In this document: positions 15,856-24,862 of the stretch, in pieces
Layout: every line of letters starts with the position of its first letter
How positions within the stretch are numbered: the stretch's first letter is position 1
DNA from: Anaeromyxobacter oryzae
GTDB lineage: Bacteria > Myxococcota > Myxococcia > Myxococcales > Anaeromyxobacteraceae
Length of the DNA stretch: 64,000 bases
Direction: 5' to 3'
Assembly (NCBI RefSeq): GCF_023169945.1
Contig: NZ_AP025591.1
Span: 6,060,501-6,124,500 of the forward strand
Position numbers and translations under genes: made by a program
The notes under the pieces: generated by a model
What the model was told of the DNA's origin: nothing
Databases searched by the model: none
What the model saw: only the letters and a program-made list of their open reading frames with translations

Positions 15856-16848
15856 ATGGACCTCGGGATGATCGGCCTCGGGCGGATGGGCGGGAACATG
15901 GCGCGCCGGATCTCGCGCGCGGGGCACCGCGTCGTGGGCTGGGCGCGCCACCCGGAGGTCGTGCGCGCCGTGGCCGCGGAGGGCGTGATCGCGGCGGAGT
16001 CGATCGAGGACCTCGTGGCCCGGCTGAAGCCGCCGCGCGCGGTGTGGGTGATGGTGCCGGCCGGCGCTCCAACGGAGGAGGTCGTCGCCTCGCTCGCGGA
16101 ACGGCTCGCGCCGGGCGACGTCGTGATCGACGGCGGGAACTCGTACTTCAAGGACGACGTGCGCCGCGCGCGGCTGCTCGCGGCGCGCGGCGTCCTCCAC
16201 CTCGACGCGGGGACGAGCGGTGGGGTGTGGGGGCTCGAGCGCGGCTATTGCCTGATGGTCGGGGGCGACCGGAGCGCGTTCGATCTGCTCGAGCCGATCT
16301 TCCGGGCCCTCGCGCCCGGCCGCGGCGCCGCGCCGCCCACCCCGGGCCGCACCCGCGCCGGCGGCGCTGAGGACGGGTACCTGTACTGCGGCCCGCACGG
16401 CGCGGGGCACTTCGTGAAGATGATCCACAACGGGATCGAGTACGGGCTCATGCAGGCGTACGCGGAGGGCTTCGACGTGCTGCGCGGCGCCGCCGGCCCC
16501 GGCGTTCCCGACGAGCTCCGCTACGAGCTCGATCTGGCCGAGATCGCCGAGCTGTGGCGGCGCGGCAGCGTGGTCGCCTCGTGGCTACTCGACCTCTCCG
16601 CGGCGGCGCTCGCCGGCGATCCGCGCCTCGAGGGCTTCACCGGCGCCGTGGACGACTCGGGCGAGGGGCGCTGGACGGTGCAGGCCGCGGTCGAGGAGGG
16701 GGTGACGGCGAACGTCCTCGCCGCGGCGCTGTTCACGCGGTTCCGCTCCCGCCAGGCGAGCACGTTCGGCGAGAAGCTGCTCTCCGCGATGCGCCGGCAG
16801 TTCGGCGGCCACCGCGAGGCGGCGCGCAGCGGAGGAGGAGACCGATGA
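15856..16848 (+). CDS. gnd: 6-phosphogluconate dehydrogenase (decarboxylating), short form
   Basis: 330 residues, the short GntZ/YqeC-type Gnd rather than the 470-residue form. Seen: nucleotide-binding GLGRMGGNMARR, VMVPAG, DGGNSYFKDD, DAGTSGGVWGLERGYCLMVGG and the substrate/catalytic HGAGHFVKMIHNGIEYG. It oxidises 6-phosphogluconate to ribulose-5-phosphate and CO2; short-form enzymes are often NAD-dependent. It follows rpiB by 15 bases and overlaps zwf by four (ATGA). A short Pro/Gly/Ala insertion precedes HGAGH at about residues 155-175. Confidence 0.93.
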   Translation: MDLGMIGLGRMGGNMARRISRAGHRVVGWARHPEVVRAVAAEGVIAAESIEDLVARLKPPRAVWVMVPAGAPTEEVVASLAERLAPGDVVIDGGNSYFKDDVRRARLLAARGVLHLDAGTSGGVWGLERGYCLMVGGDRSAFDLLEPIFRALAPGRGAAPPTPGRTRAGGAEDGYLYCGPHGAGHFVKMIHNGIEYGLMQAYAEGFDVLRGAAGPGVPDELRYELDLAEIAELWRRGSVVASWLLDLSAAALAGDPRLEGFTGAVDDSGEGRWTVQAAVEEGVTANVLAAALFTRFRSRQASTFGEKLLSAMRRQFGGHREAARSGGGDR

Positions 16849-18359
16849 GCCCCACCTTCCGCGAGCGGCCCGGGGATCCGTGCGCGTTCGTCGTCTTCGG
16901 CGGGATGGGCGACCTCACGAAGCGGAAGCTCCTCCCGTCCCTCTACAACCTGCGCGCGAACGGGCTCCTGCCCCGGGACTTCGCCATCATCTGCGTCGCG
17001 CGCCGGGACCTCGACGACGCCGCGTACCGGGAGTGGGCGACCCGCTCGCTCCGCGAGTTCGCGACCCGCCCGGTGGAGGACGCCCTCTGGGCCGAGTACG
17101 TGGAGCGGATCCATTACGTGAAGGGCGACCTCGAGGACCCGGGGACGTTCGAGCGGCTGGGCGCGGCGCTCGCTCACGCGCGCGAGAAGCACGGGACCGC
17201 CGGCAACGCGATCTTCTACCTCGCCGTCCCTCCGGACGAGTTCGGTAGCACCGTGCGCGGCCTCGGCGCGAGCGGGCTCGCCCGCGAGGACGGCGGCTGG
17301 CGCCGCGTGGTCATCGAGAAGCCGTTCGGGCGCGACCTCGAGTCGGCCCAGGCGCTGAACCGCGAGCTCGTGTCGATCCTGCGGGAGGAGCAGGTCTACC
17401 GGATCGACCACTACCTGGGGAAGGAGACGGTCCAGAACATCCTCGTGTTCCGGTTCGCGAACGGCGTGTTCGAGCCGATCTGGAACCGGCGCTACGTGGA
17501 CCACGTGCAGATCACCGTCGCGGAGGACATCGGCGTCGAGGGGCGGGGCGACTACTACGAGTCCGCCGGCGCGCTCCGCGACATCGTCCAGAACCACATC
17601 TTCCAGCTGCTCACGCTCGTCGCGATGGAGCCGCCGTCGACCCTCGCCGCCGAGGCGGTCCGCAACGAGAAGGTGAAGGTCCTCGACGCGATCCGCACGA
17701 TGTCCCCCGAGGACGTCCTGCGTGACGCGGTCCGCGGCCAGTACGGCGAGGGGTACATCGGCGGGAAGAAGGTCCCTGGCTACCGGCAGGAGCCGAAGGT
17801 CTCGCCCACCTCCCAGACGGAGACGTTCGCGGCCGGGAAGCTCCTCGTCGAGAACTGGCGCTGGGCGGGGGTGCCGTTCTACGTCCGCGCCGGGAAGCGC
17901 CTCGCCCGCCGTGACACGCAGATCACGATCCAGTTCCGCCGCCCGCCGCTCCTCCTCTTCCAGGACGCGGGCCTCGAGAGCATCGACCCGAACCGGCTCG
18001 ACATCCTCATCCAGCCGGAGGAGGCGATCTGCCTCTCGATCAAGGCGAAGCGGCCGGGAGCCGCGATCCAGCTCGTGCCGGTGAAGCTCGACTTCTCGTA
18101 CAAGGACTTCGGCAGCGTGCCGCCCGCCACCGGGTACGAGCGGCTGCTGCACGACGTGATGATCGGCGACAGCACCCTGTTCCACCGGGCGGACATGGTG
18201 GAGTCGAGCTGGCGCATCGTGACGCCGGTGCTCGACGTCTGGGCGACCCTGCCGGCGCGGGACTTCCCCAACTACGCCGCGGGCACGTGGGGGCCGTCCG
18301 GCGCGCAGGAGCTGCTGGCGCGGGACGGGAGGCGCTGGGCGGACCCGGAGTCGTCGTGA
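16845..18359 (+). CDS. zwf: Glucose-6-phosphate 1-dehydrogenase
   Basis: 504 residues. The coenzyme loop VVFGGMGDLTKRKLLPSLY and the active-site RIDHYLGKETVQN (with the catalytic His-Asp region) are intact. EKPFGRDLESAQ, DIGVEGRGDYYES and YVRAGKRLARR follow the family order to the end. The enzyme makes 6-phosphogluconolactone and NADPH. With gnd and rpiB it forms an oxidative pentose-phosphate operon; a 6-phosphogluconolactonase gene is not in the window. Start ATG 16845 overlaps the gnd stop and follows GGAGGAGGAG. Confidence 0.95.
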   Translation: MSPTFRERPGDPCAFVVFGGMGDLTKRKLLPSLYNLRANGLLPRDFAIICVARRDLDDAAYREWATRSLREFATRPVEDALWAEYVERIHYVKGDLEDPGTFERLGAALAHAREKHGTAGNAIFYLAVPPDEFGSTVRGLGASGLAREDGGWRRVVIEKPFGRDLESAQALNRELVSILREEQVYRIDHYLGKETVQNILVFRFANGVFEPIWNRRYVDHVQITVAEDIGVEGRGDYYESAGALRDIVQNHIFQLLTLVAMEPPSTLAAEAVRNEKVKVLDAIRTMSPEDVLRDAVRGQYGEGYIGGKKVPGYRQEPKVSPTSQTETFAAGKLLVENWRWAGVPFYVRAGKRLARRDTQITIQFRRPPLLLFQDAGLESIDPNRLDILIQPEEAICLSIKAKRPGAAIQLVPVKLDFSYKDFGSVPPATGYERLLHDVMIGDSTLFHRADMVESSWRIVTPVLDVWATLPARDFPNYAAGTWGPSGAQELLARDGRRWADPESS

Positions 18360-18422
18360 GGGCGCCGCCCGCGCTCGCGCGCCGCGCCGGATTCCCGCCG
18401 GCGGCGCGCTCCCGCCCGTAAG

Positions 18423-19778
18423 ATGGGAGGCATGCTCCGCCTCCGTCCGGCCGCCGCGATCGTGACCGTCCTGCTCGCCGCGCCCGCGCTCGCCGCGGAG
18501 GCGGGCGGACACGAGGATCCCATCGGGCGGATCGTCCTCGAGCTCGCCGTCGTGCTCGTGGCGGCGAAGCTCGGCGGCGAGCTCGCGACGCGAGCGCGCC
18601 AGCCGCCCGTCCTGGGCGAGCTGCTCGCCGGGGTGGTGCTCGGGAACCTCGACCTCGCGGGGATCGGCGCGCTCGAGGGCATCCAGGCCGATCCCGCCGT
18701 GGACGTGCTCGCGAAGCTCGGCGTGCTCCTGCTCCTGTTCGAGGTCGGGCTCGAGTCCACGGTCCGGGACATGCTCCGGGTCGGCCTCTCGTCGCTGCTC
18801 GTCGCGGTCATCGGCGTGCTCGTGCCGTTCGGGCTCGGCTGGGGCGCGGGCGCGGTCCTGATCCCCGGCGCGGGGCCGTACGTCCACGCGTTCCTCGGGG
18901 CGACGCTGTCCGCCACCTCCGTCGGCATCACCGCGCGCGTGCTGCAGGATCTCGGGCGATCGCGCGGGCCGGAGGCGCGCGTCATCCTCGGAGCGGCGGT
19001 CATCGACGACGTGCTCGGGCTCGTGATCCTCGCGGTCGTCAGCGGCGCCGTCGTCGCCGCGGACGCGGGGCGATCCGTCTCGACCGGGGCCGTGATCGCC
19101 ATCGTCGCGAAGGCGAGCCTCTTCCTCGTCGGCGCCCTCGTCCTCGGGGTGAAGCTCTCCCCGCGCATGTTCCGCGTGGCGTCGCGCCTCCAGACCCGGG
19201 GCGTGCTCCTCGCCGTCGGCCTCGCGTTCTGCTTCACGCTGAGCTGGCTCTCCGGCGCGATCGGGCTCGCGCCGATCGTCGGCGCGTTCGCGGCCGGGCT
19301 GGTCCTCGAGGACGTGCACTACAAGGACTTCGTGGATCGCGGCGAGCATGGCCTCGAGGACCTGATCCGCCCGATCGGCTCCTTCCTCGTCCCGATCTTC
19401 TTCGTCCTGATGGGGATGAAGACCGACCTGCGCGCGTTCGGCGACCCGAGGGTGCTCGGGCTCGCGGGCGCGCTCACGGTCGCGGCGATCGTGGGGAAGC
19501 AGGCCTGCGGCGCCGGCGTGGTCGGTCGCGGCATCGATCGGCTGACGGTGGGGCTCGGCATGATCCCGCGCGGCGAGGTCGGCCTCATCTTCGCGAACAT
19601 GGGCCTCTCGCTGAAGCTCGGTGGGCGACCCCTGCTCGGCGCGGACGCGTACTCGGCCATCGTCATCGTCGTGGTCGTGACGACGCTCGTGACGCCTCCC
19701 GCGCTTCGGTTCAGCCTGGCGCGGCTCGACCGGCGCACGCCGGAACGCCTCCAGGGCCGCCCGGGAGCGTGTGACTGA
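18423..19778 (+). CDS. CPA2-family cation:proton antiporter (KefB/GerN-like)
   Basis: 451 residues with a short hydrophobic leader (AAAIVTVLLAAPALAA) and about twelve membrane helices. QPPVLGELLAGVVLGNL, GVLLLLFEVGLES, ATLSATSVGITARVLQDLG, GAAVIDDVLGLVIL and GMIPRGEVGLIFA are the standard CPA2 landmarks; the Asp pair in VIDDVLG is expected to bind the ions. No RCK/TrkA domain follows. The transporter probably exchanges Na+ or K+ for H+ at the inner membrane. The ATG at 18423 lies 63 bases after zwf. Confidence 0.9.
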   Translation: MGGMLRLRPAAAIVTVLLAAPALAAEAGGHEDPIGRIVLELAVVLVAAKLGGELATRARQPPVLGELLAGVVLGNLDLAGIGALEGIQADPAVDVLAKLGVLLLLFEVGLESTVRDMLRVGLSSLLVAVIGVLVPFGLGWGAGAVLIPGAGPYVHAFLGATLSATSVGITARVLQDLGRSRGPEARVILGAAVIDDVLGLVILAVVSGAVVAADAGRSVSTGAVIAIVAKASLFLVGALVLGVKLSPRMFRVASRLQTRGVLLAVGLAFCFTLSWLSGAIGLAPIVGAFAAGLVLEDVHYKDFVDRGEHGLEDLIRPIGSFLVPIFFVLMGMKTDLRAFGDPRVLGLAGALTVAAIVGKQACGAGVVGRGIDRLTVGLGMIPRGEVGLIFANMGLSLKLGGRPLLGADAYSAIVIVVVVTTLVTPPALRFSLARLDRRTPERLQGRPGACD

Positions 19779-19809
19779 CTGTCGCGCGCGATCGTGGCGC
19801 GCCGCCCGG

Positions 19810-19986
19810 TCAGCGCGCCGGCGCCTGCGCGGGATCGTCGCGCGCGGGCTCCGGATCCTCGATCTCGACGACGCGGTAGTCGCTGCGGTCGAGCTCGTCG
19901 GCGTCCTTTCCGGCGGGGAGGTCGACTCCGAAGTCGTTCGGACGGTGAACGACAGCGTGGCTGATCTTCGGGTTTTCTTTCGACAT
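19810..19986 (-). CDS. Small acidic protein of unknown function
   Basis: 58 residues starting MSKENPKISHAVVHRPNDF and ending in an acidic tail with DYRVVEIEDPEPARDDP. An ATG three codons upstream (19995) is a second possible start. Composition is unlike the Arg/Ala/Pro-rich spurious translations around it, with Asn, Lys, Asp, Val and His well represented, which argues for a real gene. It is not recognised. It is divergent from the LuxR-type HTH gene, and about 170 bases separate the two starts. Confidence 0.5.
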   Translation of the reverse strand: MSKENPKISHAVVHRPNDFGVDLPAGKDADELDRSDYRVVEIEDPEPARDDPAQAPAR

Positions 19987-20154
19987 ACCGGCCATATAGG
20001 CGGAAACCCCATCCGGTGCAGGCGGCCAATCGCCGGTGGGGGGGGTGGCGCACGGACGGGCCGTGCCTAACGTGGGTCGCACGGTGGACGACCGGAGGAG
20101 CAAGGCTCCGCCGAGGGGACCGGAGACCCGCCGTACGAAAGGACCAGTAGAACC

Positions 20155-20493
20155 ATGCCCCATATCGAGATCGAGATCCTTGCTCCATTCGCCGCAAAGT
20201 TCCTGGAGGGCACGAACCTGACGCCCGCCGAGCGCGCCGAGGTGCTCCGGCTGGCTCAGGGCTTCGCGTGCAAGGACTCCGCGGCCGCCGCGAACGTCTC
20301 TCCCGAGACGATCCGGGCGCGCCGGAAGCGCATCTACCGGAAGCTGGACGTGCCGGGCTCCGGCGAGCTCATCTCGCAGCTCCTCGGGCTGTCGCTCAAG
20401 ATGCTCGCGAGCGGCGAGAAGATCGAGGCGCGTCCGCCCGTCACCGCACCGTCGCCGTCGCCCGACGCGCCGGCCATCGCCGTCGCGCGCTGA
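20155..20493 (+). CDS. LuxR-type (GerE) HTH protein without a receiver domain
   Basis: 112 residues. LTPAERAEVLRLAQGFACKDSA-ANVSPETIRARRKRIYRKLDV (about 22-66) is a LuxR/GerE helix-turn-helix with the conserved TxxExxVLxL and ETIRxxRKxIxxKL features. There is no response-regulator or ligand domain, only a short N-terminus and an Ala/Pro-rich tail. It is probably a small DNA-binding regulator. Start ATG 20155 follows GAAAGGACCAGTAG. The divergent small acidic gene is its obvious neighbour. Confidence 0.8.
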   Translation: MPHIEIEILAPFAAKFLEGTNLTPAERAEVLRLAQGFACKDSAAAANVSPETIRARRKRIYRKLDVPGSGELISQLLGLSLKMLASGEKIEARPPVTAPSPSPDAPAIAVAR

Positions 20494-20573
20494 CCGCGGG
20501 CTCGTCCGGTCGCGTCCGGAGCGCGCCGGCGCCTCGAAGGGCGCCGGCGCCGCGCGACCGCATCCTTCGGTCG

Positions 20574-20780
20574 ATGGCGCTCCCGCTCGAGCAATACGCG
20601 ATGCTGGGCGACACCCACACCGCGGCCCTCGTCGGCCGCGACGGGTCCATCGACTGCCTGTGCCTGCCCCGCCTCGACTCGGACGCCGGCCTCGCGGCGC
20701 TGCTCGGCACGCCCTGCAAGGACGCCCGGGCGGGCGGCCGCCTTCCCCCGCGGCGCGCCGGATCCAACTTCCCCCGGTGA
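20574..20780 (+). pseudogene. N-terminal remnant of a GH15 glucoamylase/trehalase-like gene
   Basis: The 68-residue frame starts MALPLEQYAMLGDTHTAALV and continues GRDGSIDCLCLPRLDSDAG. Intact GH15 proteins of bacterial trehalose loci begin with nearly this sequence, with SIDWLCLPRFDS where this has SIDCLCLPRLDS. After about 45 residues the similarity stops and the frame ends at 20780; a normal protein is about 600 residues. It is therefore a degraded 5' fragment. Its position 4 kb upstream of otsA suggests the locus once carried a full gene. Confidence 0.75.
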
Positions 20781-22450
20781 CCCCGCCTCTCGCCTCGCGC
20801 CGAGCGGTCCGGCGGCGCCCGGCAACTGCCCCGGCCGTGGCCGTCGCGCTCGCCGCCTGCGCCGCGCTCTCCGCCGCGCTCGGGGCTCGCGCGGATGATC
20901 CGCGCTCCACGCCCGCGGCGGCTGCCGGGCCGGAGGCGCCTCCGCCGGCGGGGCCGTTCTGCAGCGGCGAGTACGCCGACGACCTCGCGGCGCTGGCGCC
21001 CCGGGCGCGCGAGTTCGAGCAGGCGCAGCCGCCCTACACTTACTGCATCCGGACGTCGGCGGTGTACGAGTGCCCGTACTACGCGAGCGACGGCTCGCTC
21101 AGGCGGACGCGCACGCGGGTCGTCGCGCACGGGACGGGGTTCGGCTACCGCCGCGACGGTGGCGACACCCTCGTCGTCACGAACGAGCACGTCGCGGAGT
21201 GGCCGGCCGTCACGGACGCGGACCATCCGGTCGAGGGCGTGCCGGCGGGGTGCCGGCGTCTCTCCGACCAGCTCCGGATCGTGGACGACGAGGCCGACGC
21301 GTACGAGCGGGACGACGTGCCGCTCGCGCGGGTCGTCGCGGATCCGGCGCTGGACGTGGCGGTGCTCCGGGCGAAGACGGCGCTCCCGGTGATGCCGTGG
21401 CGGATCGGCCGGAGCGCGGCGCTCCGCGAGCGGAACGCGGTGGCGGTGCGGGGGTTCCCGCTCGGCGTGCTCCGCGCGACCACCGGAGGCAAGGTCACGT
21501 CGGCGTACGAGCACGACGACGAGCGCGAGTGGGATCACGACGACTTCGTCGTCGACGCGCTCCTCTCGCCCGGCAACTCCGGCTCGCCGGTGTTCGCCGT
21601 CTCCTGCCGGACCGGCGAGTTCGAGCTGGTCGGCATCTACCACGCGGCGTACCTGCCCGGCAGCGCGCTCAACGTGGTCGTCAGCGTCGACCAGCTCCGG
21701 CCACTCCTCGACACGCTGAAGCGGCCGCCGCCGCGGCCCCGCGAGCCCGGAGCCGTCGTGCTCGACGCCGCGGCGCGGGAGCGGCTCGCGGCCTCGCTCC
21801 ACGCGTGGGCGGAGCCGTTCTATCCGTTCGGCCCCCTCGCGGCCGCCGTCCGGATCCGGCCCGACGGCGCGCTCCTGTTCCAGGTGATGGCGCGGGAGTT
21901 CCCGGTCCGCACGCAGCCGGTCCTCGTGCTCGAGGACCTGCTCGGCGACGGGGCCGAGTTCGGGCGGCCCGGCCGGATCTGGGCGGGGAACGGCCGCGGG
22001 CTCCGGCCGGTGGACCGCGCGGGCCTCGACGCCGACACCCAGGCCCAGCTCGCGCGGGTGCTCGACGCCCTGCGGCGCGACGCGCTCCTCTCGCGCGTGC
22101 TCGACGAGCACGCGTCGGCGGGCGTCGCGACGCGGGAGCAGTTCGAGGAGGTGTCGCGCCTCGAGCGTGGCGTCGCGCGCCTCGCGACCGCCCGGGCGGA
22201 CCTCGCGCAGACCGCGCTCGATCTCGTCGAGCGCCTCGCGCCCGGCGACGCGGACGTCGGCGTCTCGCTCGCGGACGTGCTCGCCCCACCGCTCCCGGCG
22301 ACGCCGTCGCCCGCCGTTCCGGAACGGTCCGGCGCGGCGGTGGGCCCGGGCGCCGGCGCGGCCGTGCCCATCTCCACCGGCGCGACGACGCCCGGCGCGA
22401 CCGTCCCGGTGTCGACCGCCGCGCGGCCTCCGCCGGCGCCGGCGCCCTGA
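20777..22450 (+). CDS. Secreted trypsin-like serine protease
   Basis: 557 residues from GTG 20777. Residues 1-40 look like a signal peptide (Arg-rich start, Ala-rich core, then ARADD). Residues 110-290 carry a chymotrypsin-fold triad: H138 in VVTNEHV, D193 in ALDVAVL and S268 in SPGNSGSP, the order typical of HtrA/S1 proteases. No PDZ domain was seen. Residues 290-500 are an uncharacterised alpha-rich part, and the tail is Pro/Thr/Ala-rich. Four cysteines before the triad may form disulfides. It is expected to act in the periplasm or outside the cell. The gene begins inside the end of the GH15 remnant. Confidence 0.8.
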   Translation: MTPPLASRRAVRRRPATAPAVAVALAACAALSAALGARADDPRSTPAAAAGPEAPPPAGPFCSGEYADDLAALAPRAREFEQAQPPYTYCIRTSAVYECPYYASDGSLRRTRTRVVAHGTGFGYRRDGGDTLVVTNEHVAEWPAVTDADHPVEGVPAGCRRLSDQLRIVDDEADAYERDDVPLARVVADPALDVAVLRAKTALPVMPWRIGRSAALRERNAVAVRGFPLGVLRATTGGKVTSAYEHDDEREWDHDDFVVDALLSPGNSGSPVFAVSCRTGEFELVGIYHAAYLPGSALNVVVSVDQLRPLLDTLKRPPPRPREPGAVVLDAAARERLAASLHAWAEPFYPFGPLAAAVRIRPDGALLFQVMAREFPVRTQPVLVLEDLLGDGAEFGRPGRIWAGNGRGLRPVDRAGLDADTQAQLARVLDALRRDALLSRVLDEHASAGVATREQFEEVSRLERGVARLATARADLAQTALDLVERLAPGDADVGVSLADVLAPPLPATPSPAVPERSGAAVGPGAGAAVPISTGATTPGATVPVSTAARPPPAPAP

Positions 22451-22609
22451 CCCGCTCGGCGCCGATCCACGAGGACCGCGAGTGTGACCACGCCGCCCGG
22501 TCCCGTGCGCGCGGGACGGCCGAAGGACACGGCGTCGCGGGAGACGCGGCGCACTTGACGGAGCGAATGCACTGACAGTAGAAGGGCGCGACTCCCGGGG
22601 AGGTCCCAC

Positions 22610-23209
22610 GTGATCGCGCTCGCCGTCGTGCTCTCGCTCGTCACCGCATCCGATCCGCTCGACATGGGCGACCGTCGGCTCGACGGCGTGTTCCGCGTGG
22701 CCGGCGGCGGCGTGAGCGTCGGGGGCGTGGAGGGCGTCGCGCCCACGCTCGAGGTCGGGGTCGACCTGTTCCTGGCGTCGCGGCTCGGGCTGCGCCTCAC
22801 CGGCGGCGCGGTGGTGCGCGTCGGGTGGGGCGGCTTCTTCGCTCTCCCCGAGGTCGTGGTCCGGCCGGTCGGAGGCGACCACCTCCTGTCGCCGTTCCTC
22901 TCCGCCGGCGTCCAGGTCGGCGCGTACAACATCACGGACGAGGCGCTCGGGCGCGGGCAGGCGGGGTTGCCGCTGTTCCAGCCCGCCGCGGGCGGCGGTC
23001 AGACGGAGGTGCCGAACGAGGGCCCCGGAGGCGGAGGCGCGACTCCGCTCGCGCTGGCGATCGGCCCGGAGGCGACCGCCGGCGTGTCGCTGCGCGTCTC
23101 GGAGGGGACCGTGCTCGATCTGGGCGTGCGCTACGCGCCGTTCGCCTGGCGCGGCGACTGGTACCACGGCGTCGCAGTCGTCCTCGCCGTCGGCGGCTCG
23201 CTGCGCTGA
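22610..23209 (+). CDS. Putative outer-membrane or periplasmic protein, unknown function
   Basis: 199 residues from GTG 22610, preceded by GGGGAGGTCC. The first residues are hydrophobic (MIALAVVLSLVTAS) and could be a short signal peptide. The rest alternates hydrophobic and polar residues with repeated Gly and aromatic positions (VDLFLASRLGLRLTGG, VVRVGWGGFFALPEVVVRPVG, YHGVAVVLAVGG), as in small beta-barrels. A Gly/Pro-rich loop lies at about 130-145. The family is not recognised. Confidence 0.65.
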   Translation: MIALAVVLSLVTASDPLDMGDRRLDGVFRVAGGGVSVGGVEGVAPTLEVGVDLFLASRLGLRLTGGAVVRVGWGGFFALPEVVVRPVGGDHLLSPFLSAGVQVGAYNITDEALGRGQAGLPLFQPAAGGGQTEVPNEGPGGGGATPLALAIGPEATAGVSLRVSEGTVLDLGVRYAPFAWRGDWYHGVAVVLAVGGSLR

Positions 23210-23393
23210 GCCCGGCGCGGAGGCTCGCGCCCGCTGGGGCCACCCGTGCTCCGGCGTCTCGATCGCCCGCCGCCGCGCGGCCGGGCCGCATCCGCGCGCC
23301 CGAACCCCGCCGGAAGCCCCGGCCCGGCCACGCGCGAAGCTAGACTCGCCGTCGGGGTCGTCGCGGCTGGCGGGCGGCCGGGGGAGGGGGACG

Positions 23394-24728
23394 GTGCACC
23401 GCGCTCCGAGCCAGCGCTCGCTGCGCCTCTGGATGGGCCTGGCGTTCGCGACGATCGCGACGGCCCTAGGGGTCGCCAACCTCGTCGTCGCGCTCTCGCT
23501 CGTGCCGCAGGTCCGGATGGCGCGGGAGATCTCCGAGCGGTACGTGCGCGCCGTCGACCTGCTCGCTGCGATGCGAGGCCAGATCTCCCAGATGCGCGGT
23601 GCGATCGCGCTGGTGCACGCGCCCGGCCCCGGTCGCAACGGCCGCGCCAGCACGGCGGAGGCGACGATCGCCGCCGCCGTGGACGCGCTCGGAGCTCTCG
23701 AGCACCGGTACGTCCCGCTCGTCGGGCCGGAGGAGGCGCACCTGTGGCAGCCGCTCGGTCAGGAGCGGCTGCCACAGCTCGCGCGCGACGCGGCCGCCGT
23801 CGTCGCGGGGGTCCAGCGCGATCCTTACTTCGACGTCGCGCTCACCGCCTTCCTGCTCGACGCGGAGAGCGCGGATCGTGCCCTCGAGCGGCTCGAGGAC
23901 GTGAACGCGCTCCGTGCCACGCGCGCGGCCACCGAGATCGAGGCCTCGCTGCGCCGCTTCGCGGTCGTCGGCGTCCTCCTCGCGCTGGTGGGCGGCGGCG
24001 CGGCGCTCGCGATGTTCCTCCTCGCCCACGTCGCGCTCCGTCGCTGGGCCGTCGCGAACGAGCAGCGCGCGTCCGACCTCGAGGCGTTCGCGTCCCGCGT
24101 CGCCCACGACCTGCGGACGCCGCTCCAGGCGGTGCTCCTCTCGTTCGCGACCATCGCGCGGAGCGCGCCGGTCGCCTCGGCGGCCTGCGAACGCGGGCGG
24201 CGGAACGTGGAGCGGCTGCAGGGGCTCATCGACGACCTGCTCGTGTTCTCGCGCGCCGCGACGGTGCCCGAGGCCGGCGCCGCGACGCCGGTGCACGTGG
24301 TCCTCGAGGAGCTCCGCGAGGAGATCGAGCCGAGGGCGCGTGCCTCGGGCGCGGAGCTGCGGATCCTGGCCGAGCCGGGGCTGTCGGTGGCGGCGAGCCC
24401 GGGCGCCGTTCGCGCCATCGCCTCCAACCTCATCGAGAACGCCCTGCGGTACCTCGGCGAGAGCCGCGAACGGCGGGTCGAGGTACACGTCGCGTCGGAG
24501 GGCCTCTCGGTGCGCCTCGAGGTCCGGGACACCGGGCCGGGGATCGCGCCGGAGGTCGTGCCCCACATCTTCGAGCCGTTCTACCGCGCGACGAGCGTTC
24601 CGGGCGGACTCGGGATCGGGCTCGCCACGGTGCGGCGCCTGGTCGAGGCACACGGCGGCCGGATCCGGGTCGCGACGGCGCCGGGCAAGGGCACCACGTT
24701 CGTGGTCGTGTTGCCGCGAGCCGCGTGA
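23394..24728 (+). CDS. Membrane sensor histidine kinase
   Basis: 444 residues from GTG 23394. One helix at about 12-38 and a second at about 185-213 enclose an extracytoplasmic alpha-helical sensor of about 145 residues. No HAMP or PAS domain was seen. The kinase core has H-box RVAHDLRTPLQAVL (H238), N-box SNLIENALRYL, G1 DTGPGIAPEV, F-box PHIFEPFYR and G2 GGLGIGLATV, so it should be active. No response regulator is adjacent. It sits directly upstream of the trehalose genes and may sense conditions for them, but that is inference from position. Confidence 0.88.
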   Translation: MHRAPSQRSLRLWMGLAFATIATALGVANLVVALSLVPQVRMAREISERYVRAVDLLAAMRGQISQMRGAIALVHAPGPGRNGRASTAEATIAAAVDALGALEHRYVPLVGPEEAHLWQPLGQERLPQLARDAAAVVAGVQRDPYFDVALTAFLLDAESADRALERLEDVNALRATRAATEIEASLRRFAVVGVLLALVGGGAALAMFLLAHVALRRWAVANEQRASDLEAFASRVAHDLRTPLQAVLLSFATIARSAPVASAACERGRRNVERLQGLIDDLLVFSRAATVPEAGAATPVHVVLEELREEIEPRARASGAELRILAEPGLSVAASPGAVRAIASNLIENALRYLGESRERRVEVHVASEGLSVRLEVRDTGPGIAPEVVPHIFEPFYRATSVPGGLGIGLATVRRLVEAHGGRIRVATAPGKGTTFVVVLPRAA

Positions 24729-24862
24729 CCAGAGGGCGGTCCGCCGACTGCGGCAGATCGACGCCACGACGCCGCGGCCGCATCGCGCGAGGGTCGGGCG
24801 TCCAGCCCCGCGAAAGGGCGCGCGCGCCGCGGCGCGGATCCCAGGGAGGTCGGACGGGGAGT

